Translations under genes and position numbers: made by a program
Origin: Herbidospora sakaeratensis
GTDB taxonomy: Bacteria; Actinomycetota; Actinomycetes; Streptosporangiales; Streptosporangiaceae
Reading direction: 5' to 3'
DNA: 64,000 bases
Assembly: GCF_001570525.1 (NCBI RefSeq)
Contig: NZ_BBXC01000007.1
Span: 547,364 to 611,363 of the forward strand
Notes under the pieces: generated by a model
Seen by the model: only the letters and a program-made list of their open reading frames with translations
What the model was told of the DNA's origin: nothing
Database searches by the model: none
In this document: piece after piece, positions 7,384 through 15,569 of the stretch
Layout of the letters: the number at the start of each line of letters is the position of its first letter
How positions within the stretch are numbered: position 1 is the first letter of the stretch

Positions 7384-9266
7384 TCGACGCCGTCTGGAGG
7401 CTGGAGTCCGCGAAGATCGTCGCCGCGCTGACCCGGCTGGTCGGCGACGTCGGCCTGGCCGAGGAGTTCTCCCAGGACGCCCTGGTCGCGGCGATGGAGC
7501 AGTGGCCCGCCGAGGGCATGCCCGGCAACCCCGGCGCCTGGCTGATGTCCGTGGCCAGGCGCCGGGCGATCGACCACATCCGGGCCGAGCGGCGGCACGA
7601 CCGCACCCACGAGCAACTGGCCCACGACCTGCGCCACGACGACGACGACCACGAGCACGACCGGGACGACACGCTGCGGCTGATGTTCCTGTCGTGCCAC
7701 CCGGTGCTGCCGCCTCCGGCGCGGGTCGCGCTCACGCTGAAACTGCTCGGCGGGCTGAGCACCGCGGAGATCGCCCGCGCCTTCCTCACCGGCGAGCAGG
7801 TGATCGCCCGGCGGATCGCCGACGCCAAGCGCACGCTCGCGGAGCACCGGGTGGGCTTCGACCTGCCCGGCCCCGACGAGGCGGCCGACCGGCTCGCCTC
7901 GGTGCTGGAGGTCGTCTACCTGATCTTCAACGAGGGGTACGCGGCCGCCTCCGGCGACGACCTGATGCGCCCCGGCCTCACCCTGGACGCGCTGCGCCTC
8001 GGCGGCATGCTGGCCGAGGCGGCCCCGCGGCCGGAGGTGTGGGGCCTGCTGGCCCTGATGGAGATCCAGGCCTCCCGGGCCGACGCCCGCACCGGCCCGT
8101 CGGGCGAGCCGATCCCGCTGCACGAGCAGAACCGGGGCCGCTGGGACCGGCTCCGCATCCGCCGGGGCTTCGCCGCCATGTTGCGGGCCAGGGAACTCGG
8201 CGGGCCGCCCGGTCCCTACCTGCTGCAGGCCGCCATCGCGGTCTGCCACGCCCAGGCGCCGACGGCCGAGGAGACCGACTGGGACCGGATCGTGTCCCTC
8301 TACGAGCTGCTCGTCCGGCTGACCCCGACCCCGGTCGTGCGGCTCAACCGGGCGGTGGCCGTCGGCATGGCGCGCGGCCCGCAGGCGGGTCTCGACCGGA
8401 CCGACGACCTGACCGCCGACCCGGCGCTGCGGAACTACCACCTGCTCCCGGCGGTCCGGGCCGACCTGCTGCTGCGCCTGGGCCGCGCCGAACCGGCCCG
8501 GCGCGAGTTCCTGCGGGCGGCGGCGCTGGCCGACAACGCCGCCGAACGGGCCTTCCTGGAACGCCGCGCCGCCGACCTCCCGGCCGAGGAGCCCACCGGA
8601 GCGACGCTCGGCCCGGCCGTGGCCGAATTCCTGGCCGGGCTCGCCGGCCCGACGGCGCGCTCCTACGGCCAGACGCTGAAGCGGCTGCGCACGGCCCTCG
8701 GCGAGCAGACCCCGGTGGCCGAGCCGGCCCCCGCCGAGGTGGCCCGGGTGGCGACGGCGGCCTGGCACGGCACGGCGGCCCGGACCTGGAACCGGCACGT
8801 GGCGGCGCTGCGCTCCTTCTTCACCTGGGCCGGCCGGCCCGAGCTGGTCGCCGAGCTCACCCGGCGGCCCGAGCCCCCGCCGGAGCCCCGGCCGGCCGCG
8901 CCGGCGTGGCGCGACACGGAGGCCGCCCTGCGGGAGCGGGCCCTGTGGTGGCTGCTGCGCGAGTCGGCCGCCCCGGTGACCCGGGTGCTGGCCCTCAACG
9001 TGGAGGACCTCGACCTGGCGGACCGCCGCTCCCGTACCGGGATCACCTGGCGCTCCCGGACGGCCGCGCTACTCCCCGACCTGATCGGCGACCGCACCCG
9101 GGGCCCGCTGTTCCTCTCGGGACGCCGCCCCGCGCCCGCCCGCGCCCCCGCCGAGAGTGACCGGTGCCCTCACACGGGCCGCCGCCGGCTCTCTTACGAG
9201 CGTGCCGAGCGCCTGTTCAAACTGGCCACCGGCCACACCCTGTCTGACCTGAAAAGTCAGGACTAA
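7380..9266 (+). CDS. ECF42 sigma factor fused to a degenerate tyrosine-recombinase domain
   Basis: A 628-residue protein. Residues 1-400 are a complete ECF42-type sigma factor: region 2 (GLAEEFSQDALVAAMEQWP, PGAWLMSVARRRAIDHIR), region 4 (LTLKLLGGLSTAEIARAFL), the DUF6596 block (LASVLEVVYLIFNEGYAA) and a TPR-like extension typical of the group. Residues about 410-628 are unlike any ECF42 tail I know. AVAEFLAGLAGPTARSYGQTL and HVAALRSFFTWAGR look like the core-binding domain of a tyrosine integrase, and VLALNVEDLDLADRRSR, RTRGPLFLSGR and TGRRRLSYERAERLF like its catalytic domain. The catalytic Arg after AA is replaced (AAPVTRVLAL), and the protein stops at TLSDLKSQD, exactly where the LRHS box should start, so His, second Arg and Tyr are absent. 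Recombinase activity is not expected. Confidence 0.87.
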   Translation: MIDAVWRLESAKIVAALTRLVGDVGLAEEFSQDALVAAMEQWPAEGMPGNPGAWLMSVARRRAIDHIRAERRHDRTHEQLAHDLRHDDDDHEHDRDDTLRLMFLSCHPVLPPPARVALTLKLLGGLSTAEIARAFLTGEQVIARRIADAKRTLAEHRVGFDLPGPDEAADRLASVLEVVYLIFNEGYAAASGDDLMRPGLTLDALRLGGMLAEAAPRPEVWGLLALMEIQASRADARTGPSGEPIPLHEQNRGRWDRLRIRRGFAAMLRARELGGPPGPYLLQAAIAVCHAQAPTAEETDWDRIVSLYELLVRLTPTPVVRLNRAVAVGMARGPQAGLDRTDDLTADPALRNYHLLPAVRADLLLRLGRAEPARREFLRAAALADNAAERAFLERRAADLPAEEPTGATLGPAVAEFLAGLAGPTARSYGQTLKRLRTALGEQTPVAEPAPAEVARVATAAWHGTAARTWNRHVAALRSFFTWAGRPELVAELTRRPEPPPEPRPAAPAWRDTEAALRERALWWLLRESAAPVTRVLALNVEDLDLADRRSRTGITWRSRTAALLPDLIGDRTRGPLFLSGRRPAPARAPAESDRCPHTGRRRLSYERAERLFKLATGHTLSDLKSQD

Positions 9267-9333
9267 CAGCCACCTGTACACCCGAAAATCCCCGATTTAC
9301 ACTCCGGGAGAATGATCGGGGAGGTGGCCCGCC

Positions 9334-9777
9334 ATGCTGGTCGGCGACGTCATGACGGCGTTCCCGGCGCACATCCGGCTCGGTTCGACCATCAGACGGG
9401 CGGCCGAAGTGGTGAGCGTCTCCGAGGTCGGGCAACTCATGGTCATCGACCATGACGGCAGGTTCGCCGGGTCGTTGTCCGAAGAGGATCTGGTGCGGGC
9501 CATGCTGCCCGGCTTCGACGACGTGACCGCCGGTGGCGGCACCCTCGCCGACGCGTTCCGGATCTTCCTGGAGAAGGGCCGCGCCCTCGCCGACCGGGTC
9601 ATCGACCCGCTCGTCGTGCGCGACACGGCCACCGTGAGCCCGGCCGACGAACTGGCCAGGGCCGCGATCGTGATGATCGAGCGCGGGATCCGGAGGCTTC
9701 CCGTCGTCGATGGGGGGAATCTCGTGGGCACGCTCTCCCGCGCCGACCTGTGCCGTGCGGTGATCTACCATTCCTGA
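9334..9777 (+). CDS. CBS-domain pair protein
   Basis: A 147-residue protein of two CBS motifs. The first is at about residues 1-65 (VGDVMTAFPAHIRLGSTIRRAAEVV, MVIDHDGRFAGSLSEEDLVRA). The second is at about 85-145 (VIDPLVVRDTATVSPADELARAAIVMIERGIRRLPVVDGGNLVGTLSRADL). Tandem CBS pairs (Bateman module) bind adenine nucleotides and regulate partner proteins. GGGGAGG lies 11 nt before the ATG. The next gene begins within or just after its 3' end, so the CBS protein is probably co-expressed with, and may regulate, the large FHA-dioxygenase-reductase fusion. The ligand is unknown. Confidence 0.9.
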   Translation: MLVGDVMTAFPAHIRLGSTIRRAAEVVSVSEVGQLMVIDHDGRFAGSLSEEDLVRAMLPGFDDVTAGGGTLADAFRIFLEKGRALADRVIDPLVVRDTATVSPADELARAAIVMIERGIRRLPVVDGGNLVGTLSRADLCRAVIYHS

Positions 9778-9826
9778 GCTGCGGCTGACCCTCACCGACC
9801 GGCACACCAAGGCGACCAGCCAGCGG

Positions 9827-12800
9827 GTGTGCACCCTGCCGGTCACCCTCGGCCGCGACGCCGGCGCGGCGGCCGTGGTGCTCGACGACGGCGCCGTCTC
9901 CCGGCGGCACGCCCGGCTCGAATGGGACGACGGCCAGCTGGCCCTCACCGACCTCGGCAGCTCCAACGGCACGTTCGTCAACGACACGAAGATCACCCGG
10001 CACGTGCTCCGCGCGGGCGACCGCGTCCGCATCGGCCGCTACGAGGTGACGTGGGCGTTCGTCGACCCTGACCGGACCACCACCCTCGACGCCGGCCAGC
10101 TGACCATGCTGCGCCCGGTCGGGCCGCCCCGCGTCGCCGCCCGCCGGGTGGTCGAGGGGGCCGAGGCGTTCAACCGGCGGGCCGGGCACGAGCTCGACGG
10201 GTTCCTGTCGTTCGCCCACGGATTCCTGCCCGCCGAGCCGCCGCTGCTCGCCTTCCCCGATTCCCATCGCGCCTGGGACGAGATGACCGCGCGGTTGCCC
10301 GAGTTGTTCCGGCGGTTGTCGCTGCGGCGGGCCTTCGACGCGATGCCGGTGCTCGACGCCCGGCCCGAGGCGCTGCCCGACCGCTACCTGCTGCGCGCCT
10401 CGACGATGCTCGGCGTGTTCGCGCACGCCTACCAGTACATGGCCGTCGACCCGCCGAAGGCGCTGCCCGACTCCCTGCTGCGGCCCTGGACGACGGTCTC
10501 GCGGCGGCTGGGCAAGAAGACGCCCGCCGTGTCGTACATCGACCTGTTCTTCTACAACTGGCGGCTGCGCGACCCGGCCGGGCCCAGGGTCCTCGACAAC
10601 ATGGACCTGCTCGTGCCGACCTGGGACAACGCGGCCGAACGTGTCTTCTACCTGGTCACCACCGAGTTCGCGATGGGGCTCACGCCGGTGCTCGGCGCGA
10701 TGGTCGAGGCGCAGGAGGCCGTCGTCGCCGACGACCCGGCCGCTCTGGAGCGTTCCCTCCTGGTCATCCTCGACCGGCTCCGGTACGTCACCCAGGTCGT
10801 CTATCCGCAGATCGACCCCAACCCGCGCGGCCGCAGCCCGCTCGACCAGGTGCTCTGGGCCAAGACGGTCGGCACGGCCGGCGTCCCGATCTTCGACGGC
10901 GCGCCCAGCCCGAGCGGCACCGCCCAGCCGCAGGTGCACGCGATCGACGCCTTCCTCGAACGCCGCGACTTCGGCTCGATGGTGGGGCAGCAGAGCACCT
11001 ACCTGGCCGGCTTCTTCCCCCGGCACTGGAAGGAGCTGGTCGCCGCGCTCCGCGAGGTGTCGGTCCGCCAGTACGTCGAGGACACCCGCGACAGCACCCT
11101 GCGCGGCGTCTACAACGCGATGCTCGACGCCTACGTGGGTGACCGGGGCTGGATGGGGCTGCACCGCATCAAGGCGTACGGCTTCCTGGAGGTCGCCTTC
11201 AAGGTCGGCCGCCAGGTGACCACCGGCGCCCGCTTCACCGGCCTGTTCAAGGACCGGACCTGGGACAAGGTCGACGGCGAACTGGCCGTCGTCCGGGAGG
11301 AGCGCCGCCCGCCGGTCGGCGCGCCGGTGGTGTTCGGCACCGCCCGCCGGGGCCGCGTGGTCACCGGCGACGCGGGCTCCTGGACGTGCTACCTCGACCT
11401 CGACGTCACCGGGCAGGGCGTGCACCACCTGCCGGGCGACCGGGTCGGCGTGCTGGCCGAGAACGACGACGACCTGGTGCGCCGCACCGTCGCGGCGCTC
11501 CAGGCGACCGGCGACGAACTGGTGCCGCTCACCCCCGAGTGGCGCACGGCGGTGGCCGGCCGGGCCGGGTTCGGCGAGGCCGACGTGCTGCCGCTGCGCA
11601 CCCTGCTGCGCTTCGCCCGCCTGCGGCCCATCGGCCGCGAGGTGGCCAAACGGCTGATCAGACTGACGGCCGTGGGAGCCTGGCAACGCGTCGTGGACGC
11701 CCGCATGGAAGACCAGTGGGAGCTCTGGGACGTCCTGAACCTGCTGTACGCGGGCGGCTACGACGTCACCCGGATGTGGAAGGCCGACCTGCGGGAGAAG
11801 GACGCCCTCTGCCGGGTGGTGCCGCCCGAGCCGTTCCGCCTCTACTCGATCGCCTCGGCCCCGCCGCCCGGCGAGGCGGCCACCACGTTGCGGCTGGTGG
11901 TCGCCGGTCTCGGCTACACCTCGGCCCGCACCCCGTGGTCCTACCCCCGGGAACGGCGCGGCACGGCCTCCCACTTCCTGCGCCGCGCCGCCCAGGAGGG
12001 CCGCCGCCAGTTGTCGTTGAAGATCGTGCCGACGCCGAGGTTCCGGCTGCCCGCCGACCCCTCCCGGCCGGTCGTGATGTTCGCGGCCGGTTCCGGCATC
12101 GCGCCGTTCCTCGGCTTCGCCGCCGCCCGCACCGGGCCGGGGGAGAACCGGCTCTACCTGGGGATCCGGTCGCCGGAGGAGTTCGTCCACCACCCCGATC
12201 TGGAGACCGCGGCGGCCGAGGGCCGCCTGCGGTTGTCGGTGGCGTTCAGCCGCGCCGACGCCGGCGTCACGTTCGACGGCGCCCGGCACGTCGTCGGGGC
12301 CGGCCGCCGCCGCCGGGTCGACGACGTGATCCGCGCCGAGGCCGACGACCTGTGGGCGCTGCTGGAGCGCGGCGCCCACGTCTACGTGTGCGGCAGCGCG
12401 CGCTTCGCCGTGGCCGTGCTCGACGCGCTGGCCGGGATCGTGCCCGGCGACGGCCGCGAGTTCCTGCGGCGGCTGACCGCCGACGGGCGGCTGAGCCAGG
12501 ACGTCTTCACCACCTACCTGGGCCACGCGCAGCAGGGCCCCCGCTTCGACGTGTCGGAGCTGGCCCGGCACACCACGCCCGAGGCGGGCTACTGGATGGC
12601 CATCGGCGGAGCCGTCTTCGACGTCGGTGAGTTCCTCCACCTGCACATCGGCGGGCCGCACATCGTCCGCAACCACGTCGGGCTCGACGCGACGGCGGCG
12701 TACCGGAAGATCCTGCACCACGCCCACGCCGAGATCGACGCGCAGCTCGCCATGTACCAGATCGGCCACCTGCGCCGGCTGGAGTTCGGCGCGAAGTGGG

Positions 12801-13492
12801 GGGTGGTGCTCACCGAGGAGGGGCTGCGGGCGCTGCCGCTGGAGGAGCTGTTCCGGACCTGGGTCCGGTTCGTCTACCTGCTGGTCGGCATGGAGAACGC
12901 GCTGACCGCCGACTACGCCTTCACCACCATGGCCGCCACGGCGGGCGAGAACCCCGGCGAGCTGACGCCGTTCAAGGCGCAGTTCGTCGTCGAGGCCCAC
13001 CGGCGGTTCCTGGTCAGCTACCTCGACGGCCTGCTCGGCGACGACCTGCGCACCCTGTGGCAGCTCACCGCCGGGTTCTGCGACCCCCATCTGGACCTGC
13101 GCTCCTACGACGCCGACCTGGCGGCGCTGGCGGCCCGCCCCGAGACCACGCTGGTCACGACCACGGTGTCGGCCGTGCGCGACCTCGACTTCCCGAGCGT
13201 GGCGACGCTCTGCCGCGCCTACGCCCACCACGACGTCCGGCTGCTGCGCGACCTGAAGGCCGCGATCCTCGACGGCCTGCGGGCCTTCGAGGTCCACGAG
13301 GCCGACGTCGTCGAGCGGGCGGGCGCGACGCTGCTGGGCGCGGTCGGCGAGGCCCTCGGCGCGGTCGCCGCCTACTACCGGCGGCTGGCCGACCTGACCC
13401 GCGCCCAGGGCGTCACCGCCGACGACGCCGCCGAACAGCCGATCCCGCCCGACCGGGGCATCCCCGGCCACGGCGGCCCGCTGCCCGTCTGA
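9827..13492 (+). CDS. FHA / indoleamine 2,3-dioxygenase-like / flavin reductase / cytochrome b5 fusion protein
   Basis: 1,221 residues from GTG 9827. Residues 1-77: FHA phosphothreonine-binding domain (SRRHARLEW, LGSSNGTFVND). About 110-475: indoleamine 2,3-dioxygenase fold. LLRPWTTVSRRLGKKTPAV followed by SYIDLFFYNWRLRDP aligns from memory with the human IDO segment ending NWKKKDP, and H446 in GLHRIKAYGF matches the proximal haem His. About 500-895: FAD/NAD(P)H reductase of the cytochrome P450 reductase type without an FMN domain (RLYSIAS 671-677, AAGSGIAPFLGF 753-764, VYVCGSARFA). About 905-990: cytochrome b5-like, with FLHLHIGG (H940) and DATAAYRKILHHAH. The last 230 residues are helical and unrecognised. 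The frame is open back to 9764 and PELRLTLTD upstream belongs to the first FHA strand, so translation may start at ATT 9770 or CTG 9779. It is probably cytosolic; the substrate is unproven. Confidence 0.85.
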   Translation: MCTLPVTLGRDAGAAAVVLDDGAVSRRHARLEWDDGQLALTDLGSSNGTFVNDTKITRHVLRAGDRVRIGRYEVTWAFVDPDRTTTLDAGQLTMLRPVGPPRVAARRVVEGAEAFNRRAGHELDGFLSFAHGFLPAEPPLLAFPDSHRAWDEMTARLPELFRRLSLRRAFDAMPVLDARPEALPDRYLLRASTMLGVFAHAYQYMAVDPPKALPDSLLRPWTTVSRRLGKKTPAVSYIDLFFYNWRLRDPAGPRVLDNMDLLVPTWDNAAERVFYLVTTEFAMGLTPVLGAMVEAQEAVVADDPAALERSLLVILDRLRYVTQVVYPQIDPNPRGRSPLDQVLWAKTVGTAGVPIFDGAPSPSGTAQPQVHAIDAFLERRDFGSMVGQQSTYLAGFFPRHWKELVAALREVSVRQYVEDTRDSTLRGVYNAMLDAYVGDRGWMGLHRIKAYGFLEVAFKVGRQVTTGARFTGLFKDRTWDKVDGELAVVREERRPPVGAPVVFGTARRGRVVTGDAGSWTCYLDLDVTGQGVHHLPGDRVGVLAENDDDLVRRTVAALQATGDELVPLTPEWRTAVAGRAGFGEADVLPLRTLLRFARLRPIGREVAKRLIRLTAVGAWQRVVDARMEDQWELWDVLNLLYAGGYDVTRMWKADLREKDALCRVVPPEPFRLYSIASAPPPGEAATTLRLVVAGLGYTSARTPWSYPRERRGTASHFLRRAAQEGRRQLSLKIVPTPRFRLPADPSRPVVMFAAGSGIAPFLGFAAARTGPGENRLYLGIRSPEEFVHHPDLETAAAEGRLRLSVAFSRADAGVTFDGARHVVGAGRRRRVDDVIRAEADDLWALLERGAHVYVCGSARFAVAVLDALAGIVPGDGREFLRRLTADGRLSQDVFTTYLGHAQQGPRFDVSELARHTTPEAGYWMAIGGAVFDVGEFLHLHIGGPHIVRNHVGLDATAAYRKILHHAHAEIDAQLAMYQIGHLRRLEFGAKWGVVLTEEGLRALPLEELFRTWVRFVYLLVGMENALTADYAFTTMAATAGENPGELTPFKAQFVVEAHRRFLVSYLDGLLGDDLRTLWQLTAGFCDPHLDLRSYDADLAALAARPETTLVTTTVSAVRDLDFPSVATLCRAYAHHDVRLLRDLKAAILDGLRAFEVHEADVVERAGATLLGAVGEALGAVAAYYRRLADLTRAQGVTADDAAEQPIPPDRGIPGHGGPLPV

Positions 13493-13496
13493 GACC

Positions 13497-14828
13497 TCAG
13501 CCGTTCAGCAACGACAGCGCCTTGCGCAGGGCCGGGTCGCGGCCGGTCGCCAGATCCAGGGCGGTCATCGGGGCCTGGTGGTCGGCCGGGACGCCGACCA
13601 GGTCGATGAGCTCCTTCCGGGGGCCGAGATGGCGCACCGACGGCAGCACGACCACGCTGCCGTCGTTCAGCAGCCACCCGCCGGCCGGACCCGAGATGGC
13701 GCCCGCCGTCCGGGTGCCGACGATCGGGCCGATCCCGAGGTCCTGGACGGCCGAGCTGAAGCCCTCGCAGGCCGACGCGCACCGCCGGTCGGTCAGCACG
13801 ACGAGCCGGGCGCCGAGCAGGGGCACGGTGTCGTCGGTCATGTTGGGCGTGCAGGAGCCGTCGTACGCGCAGAAGTAGCTGGTGACCTCACCATGGGCGA
13901 ACGCGCCGAGCAGCCGGACGACCTCCCTGGGGGAGCCGCCGCCGTTGCCGCGCAGGTCGAGCACGACCTTCTTCGGGCCGCCGCGCAGCGCCGCGATCAC
14001 CTGGTCGGCGGCGCCGTCGTAGAAGCCGGACAGCGTGACGTGACGGACCCCGGAGACGTCCCGGACCGTCGGCACGCGCTCCGGACGCGTCAGCGGGCCC
14101 TCGGTGAGCTTCACCGTGCGCACCCGGCCGGTCGTGGGCCGCTTGAGGGTCATCGTGAACGACGGCCGCTGCACCTGCTCGACGAGCAGCGGGTTCAGCG
14201 TGTCGCCGATCCACACGGGCACCCCGTCGATCGCCTGGACGATGTCGCCCGGCCGGACGCCGGCCTTGTCGGCGGGGCTGTCCTCGACGACGTCGGTGAT
14301 GAAGAACGGCGGCCGGGCCGCCGGGTCGAGGCCCGGCCCGCTGATCCCCGACGCGCCGACGATGCCGGTCCCGGCGGGGCCGTCCTCGCCCGGCGGCTCG
14401 GGCACCTGGTACCGGGCGTGGTTGTCGCGCAGCCCCGCGACCATCCCGTCGATGGCGGCGCGCAGCGCCACCGGGTCGCCCGCGCCGAGCGCCTTCGCCG
14501 CGGCGGCCCAGTCGGCGTCGCGGTCGCCGGTCAGCGCGGGCAGCCGCAGCCCCCCGACGTCGGCGCCGCGCTTGTGCAGGTTCCGCGTGTACGCGGCGAA
14601 CGCGTCCCGCAGCAGATCCGAGGTGCGCAGGCCGGGCCCGCTGTAGTAGTGGTCGAGCACGCAGAAGAACGCCTGCCCGAGCGTGTCGACCGAGGTCGGG
14701 GGAGGAGAGGCGGGCGGCGGCCCCGTCATGCGGGCGCACGCCGGCGGGGCGGCGGCCGCCGGAGCGGCGGGGGCGAGAGGCACGGTCAGGAGGGCGGCGA
14801 GGGCCGCCGCGGCCAGCAGCTTGGTCAT
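13497..14828 (-). CDS. Secreted S41 family peptidase with PDZ domain
   Basis: A 443-residue exported protein. The N-terminus is a signal peptide (MTKLLAAAALAALLTVPL then AAPAAAAPPA) and ATG 14828 is chosen for it. A helical part (about 45-150) precedes a PDZ domain at about 165-260 (FFITDVVEDSPADKAGVRPGDIVQAI, read in parts). The S41/TSPc catalytic core follows (KKVVLDLRGNGGGSPREVVRLLG, RCASACEGFSSAV, VGTRTAGAISGP). The Ser of CASACEG is the likely nucleophile. The Lys that CtpA-type enzymes carry in their TFGKG box is not present in TAGAISG, so the mechanism may differ or activity may be lost. It is convergent with the dioxygenase fusion, 4 nt apart. Confidence 0.9.
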   Translation of the reverse strand: MTKLLAAAALAALLTVPLAPAAPAAAAPPACARMTGPPPASPPPTSVDTLGQAFFCVLDHYYSGPGLRTSDLLRDAFAAYTRNLHKRGADVGGLRLPALTGDRDADWAAAAKALGAGDPVALRAAIDGMVAGLRDNHARYQVPEPPGEDGPAGTGIVGASGISGPGLDPAARPPFFITDVVEDSPADKAGVRPGDIVQAIDGVPVWIGDTLNPLLVEQVQRPSFTMTLKRPTTGRVRTVKLTEGPLTRPERVPTVRDVSGVRHVTLSGFYDGAADQVIAALRGGPKKVVLDLRGNGGGSPREVVRLLGAFAHGEVTSYFCAYDGSCTPNMTDDTVPLLGARLVVLTDRRCASACEGFSSAVQDLGIGPIVGTRTAGAISGPAGGWLLNDGSVVVLPSVRHLGPRKELIDLVGVPADHQAPMTALDLATGRDPALRKALSLLNG

Positions 14829-14915
14829 GTCGCCGAATGTCCCGGGCGGCGCGTTGCGCGGCGGTGACGGAAATCGTTGACGCCGCCGTAACCTCCGGCC
14901 CGGTAGGAACGGGGC

Positions 14916-15569
14916 ATGCGAGTTCTGGTGGTGGAGGACGAACACGACCTGGCCGACCTCGTCGGCGAGGGCCTGCGGCGCCACGCCATGGCCGTCGACG
15001 TCGTCTACGACGGCGCGGCGGCGGCCGAACGCCTCGCCGTGCACGACTACGACGTGGTCGTGCTCGACCGCGACCTCCCCGAGGTGCACGGCGACGACCT
15101 CTGCCGCGACCTGGCCGGACGCGGCAGCCGCACCCGCATCCTGATGCTGACCGCGGCGGCCTCGGTGCCCGAGCGGGTGGCCGGCCTCGGGCTGGGCGCC
15201 GACGACTACCTGCCCAAGCCCTTCGACTACGCCGAACTGGTGGCCCGGGTCCGGGCCCTCGGGCGGCGCAGCCGCGAACCGGTGCCGCCCGTGCTGACCC
15301 GCCACGGGATCGTGCTCGACACCCTGCGGGTGCAGGCCGCCAGGGACGGGCGGCACCTGCACCTGTCGCTGAAGGAGTTCGCCGTCCTGGAGGCGCTGCT
15401 GCGCGCCGACGGGGCGGTCGTCAGCGCCGAACGCCTGCTGGAGCTGGCCTGGGACGAGCACGCCGACCCGTTCACCACGGTCGTGCGGGTCGTGGTCAGC
15501 CGGTTGCGCGGCAAACTCGGCGACCCGCCGTGCATCCGGACCGTGCCCGGGGCGGGATACGCGCTGTGA
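14916..15569 (+). CDS. OmpR/PhoB-type response regulator
   Basis: A 217-residue DNA-binding regulator. The receiver domain is at residues 1-118, with acidic pocket ED at 7-8, phosphoacceptor D51 (VVVLDRDLP), Thr/Ser switch (MLTAAA) and Lys in YLPKPFDY. The winged-helix effector is at about 125-217 (LHLSLKEFAVLEALLRADG, VVRVVVSRLRGKLGD, IRTVPGAGYAL). The stop overlaps the GTG of the sensor kinase gene (GTGA), making a standard two-component pair. The 87-nt gap to the divergent S41 peptidase gene could hold a shared promoter. The stimulus and regulon are unknown. Confidence 0.95.
   Translation: MRVLVVEDEHDLADLVGEGLRRHAMAVDVVYDGAAAAERLAVHDYDVVVLDRDLPEVHGDDLCRDLAGRGSRTRILMLTAAASVPERVAGLGLGADDYLPKPFDYAELVARVRALGRRSREPVPPVLTRHGIVLDTLRVQAARDGRHLHLSLKEFAVLEALLRADGAVVSAERLLELAWDEHADPFTTVVRVVVSRLRGKLGDPPCIRTVPGAGYAL

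Noticed and set aside
9240-9262. Hairpin CTGAC-N7-GTCAG at the end of the sigma-integrase gene as a terminator
   Set aside because: Only a 5-bp stem, partly inside the coding sequence, with no T tract; too weak to call.
7380-9266. The fused integrase region as an active recombinase
   Set aside because: The first catalytic Arg is replaced, and the HxxR and Tyr boxes are absent because the frame ends at DLKSQD.
9599-13471. 1,290-codon minus-strand frame opposite the dioxygenase fusion
   Set aside because: Composition is repetitive Gly/Val/Arg/Gln with no domain signatures; the plus strand holds clear FHA, IDO, reductase and b5 motifs.
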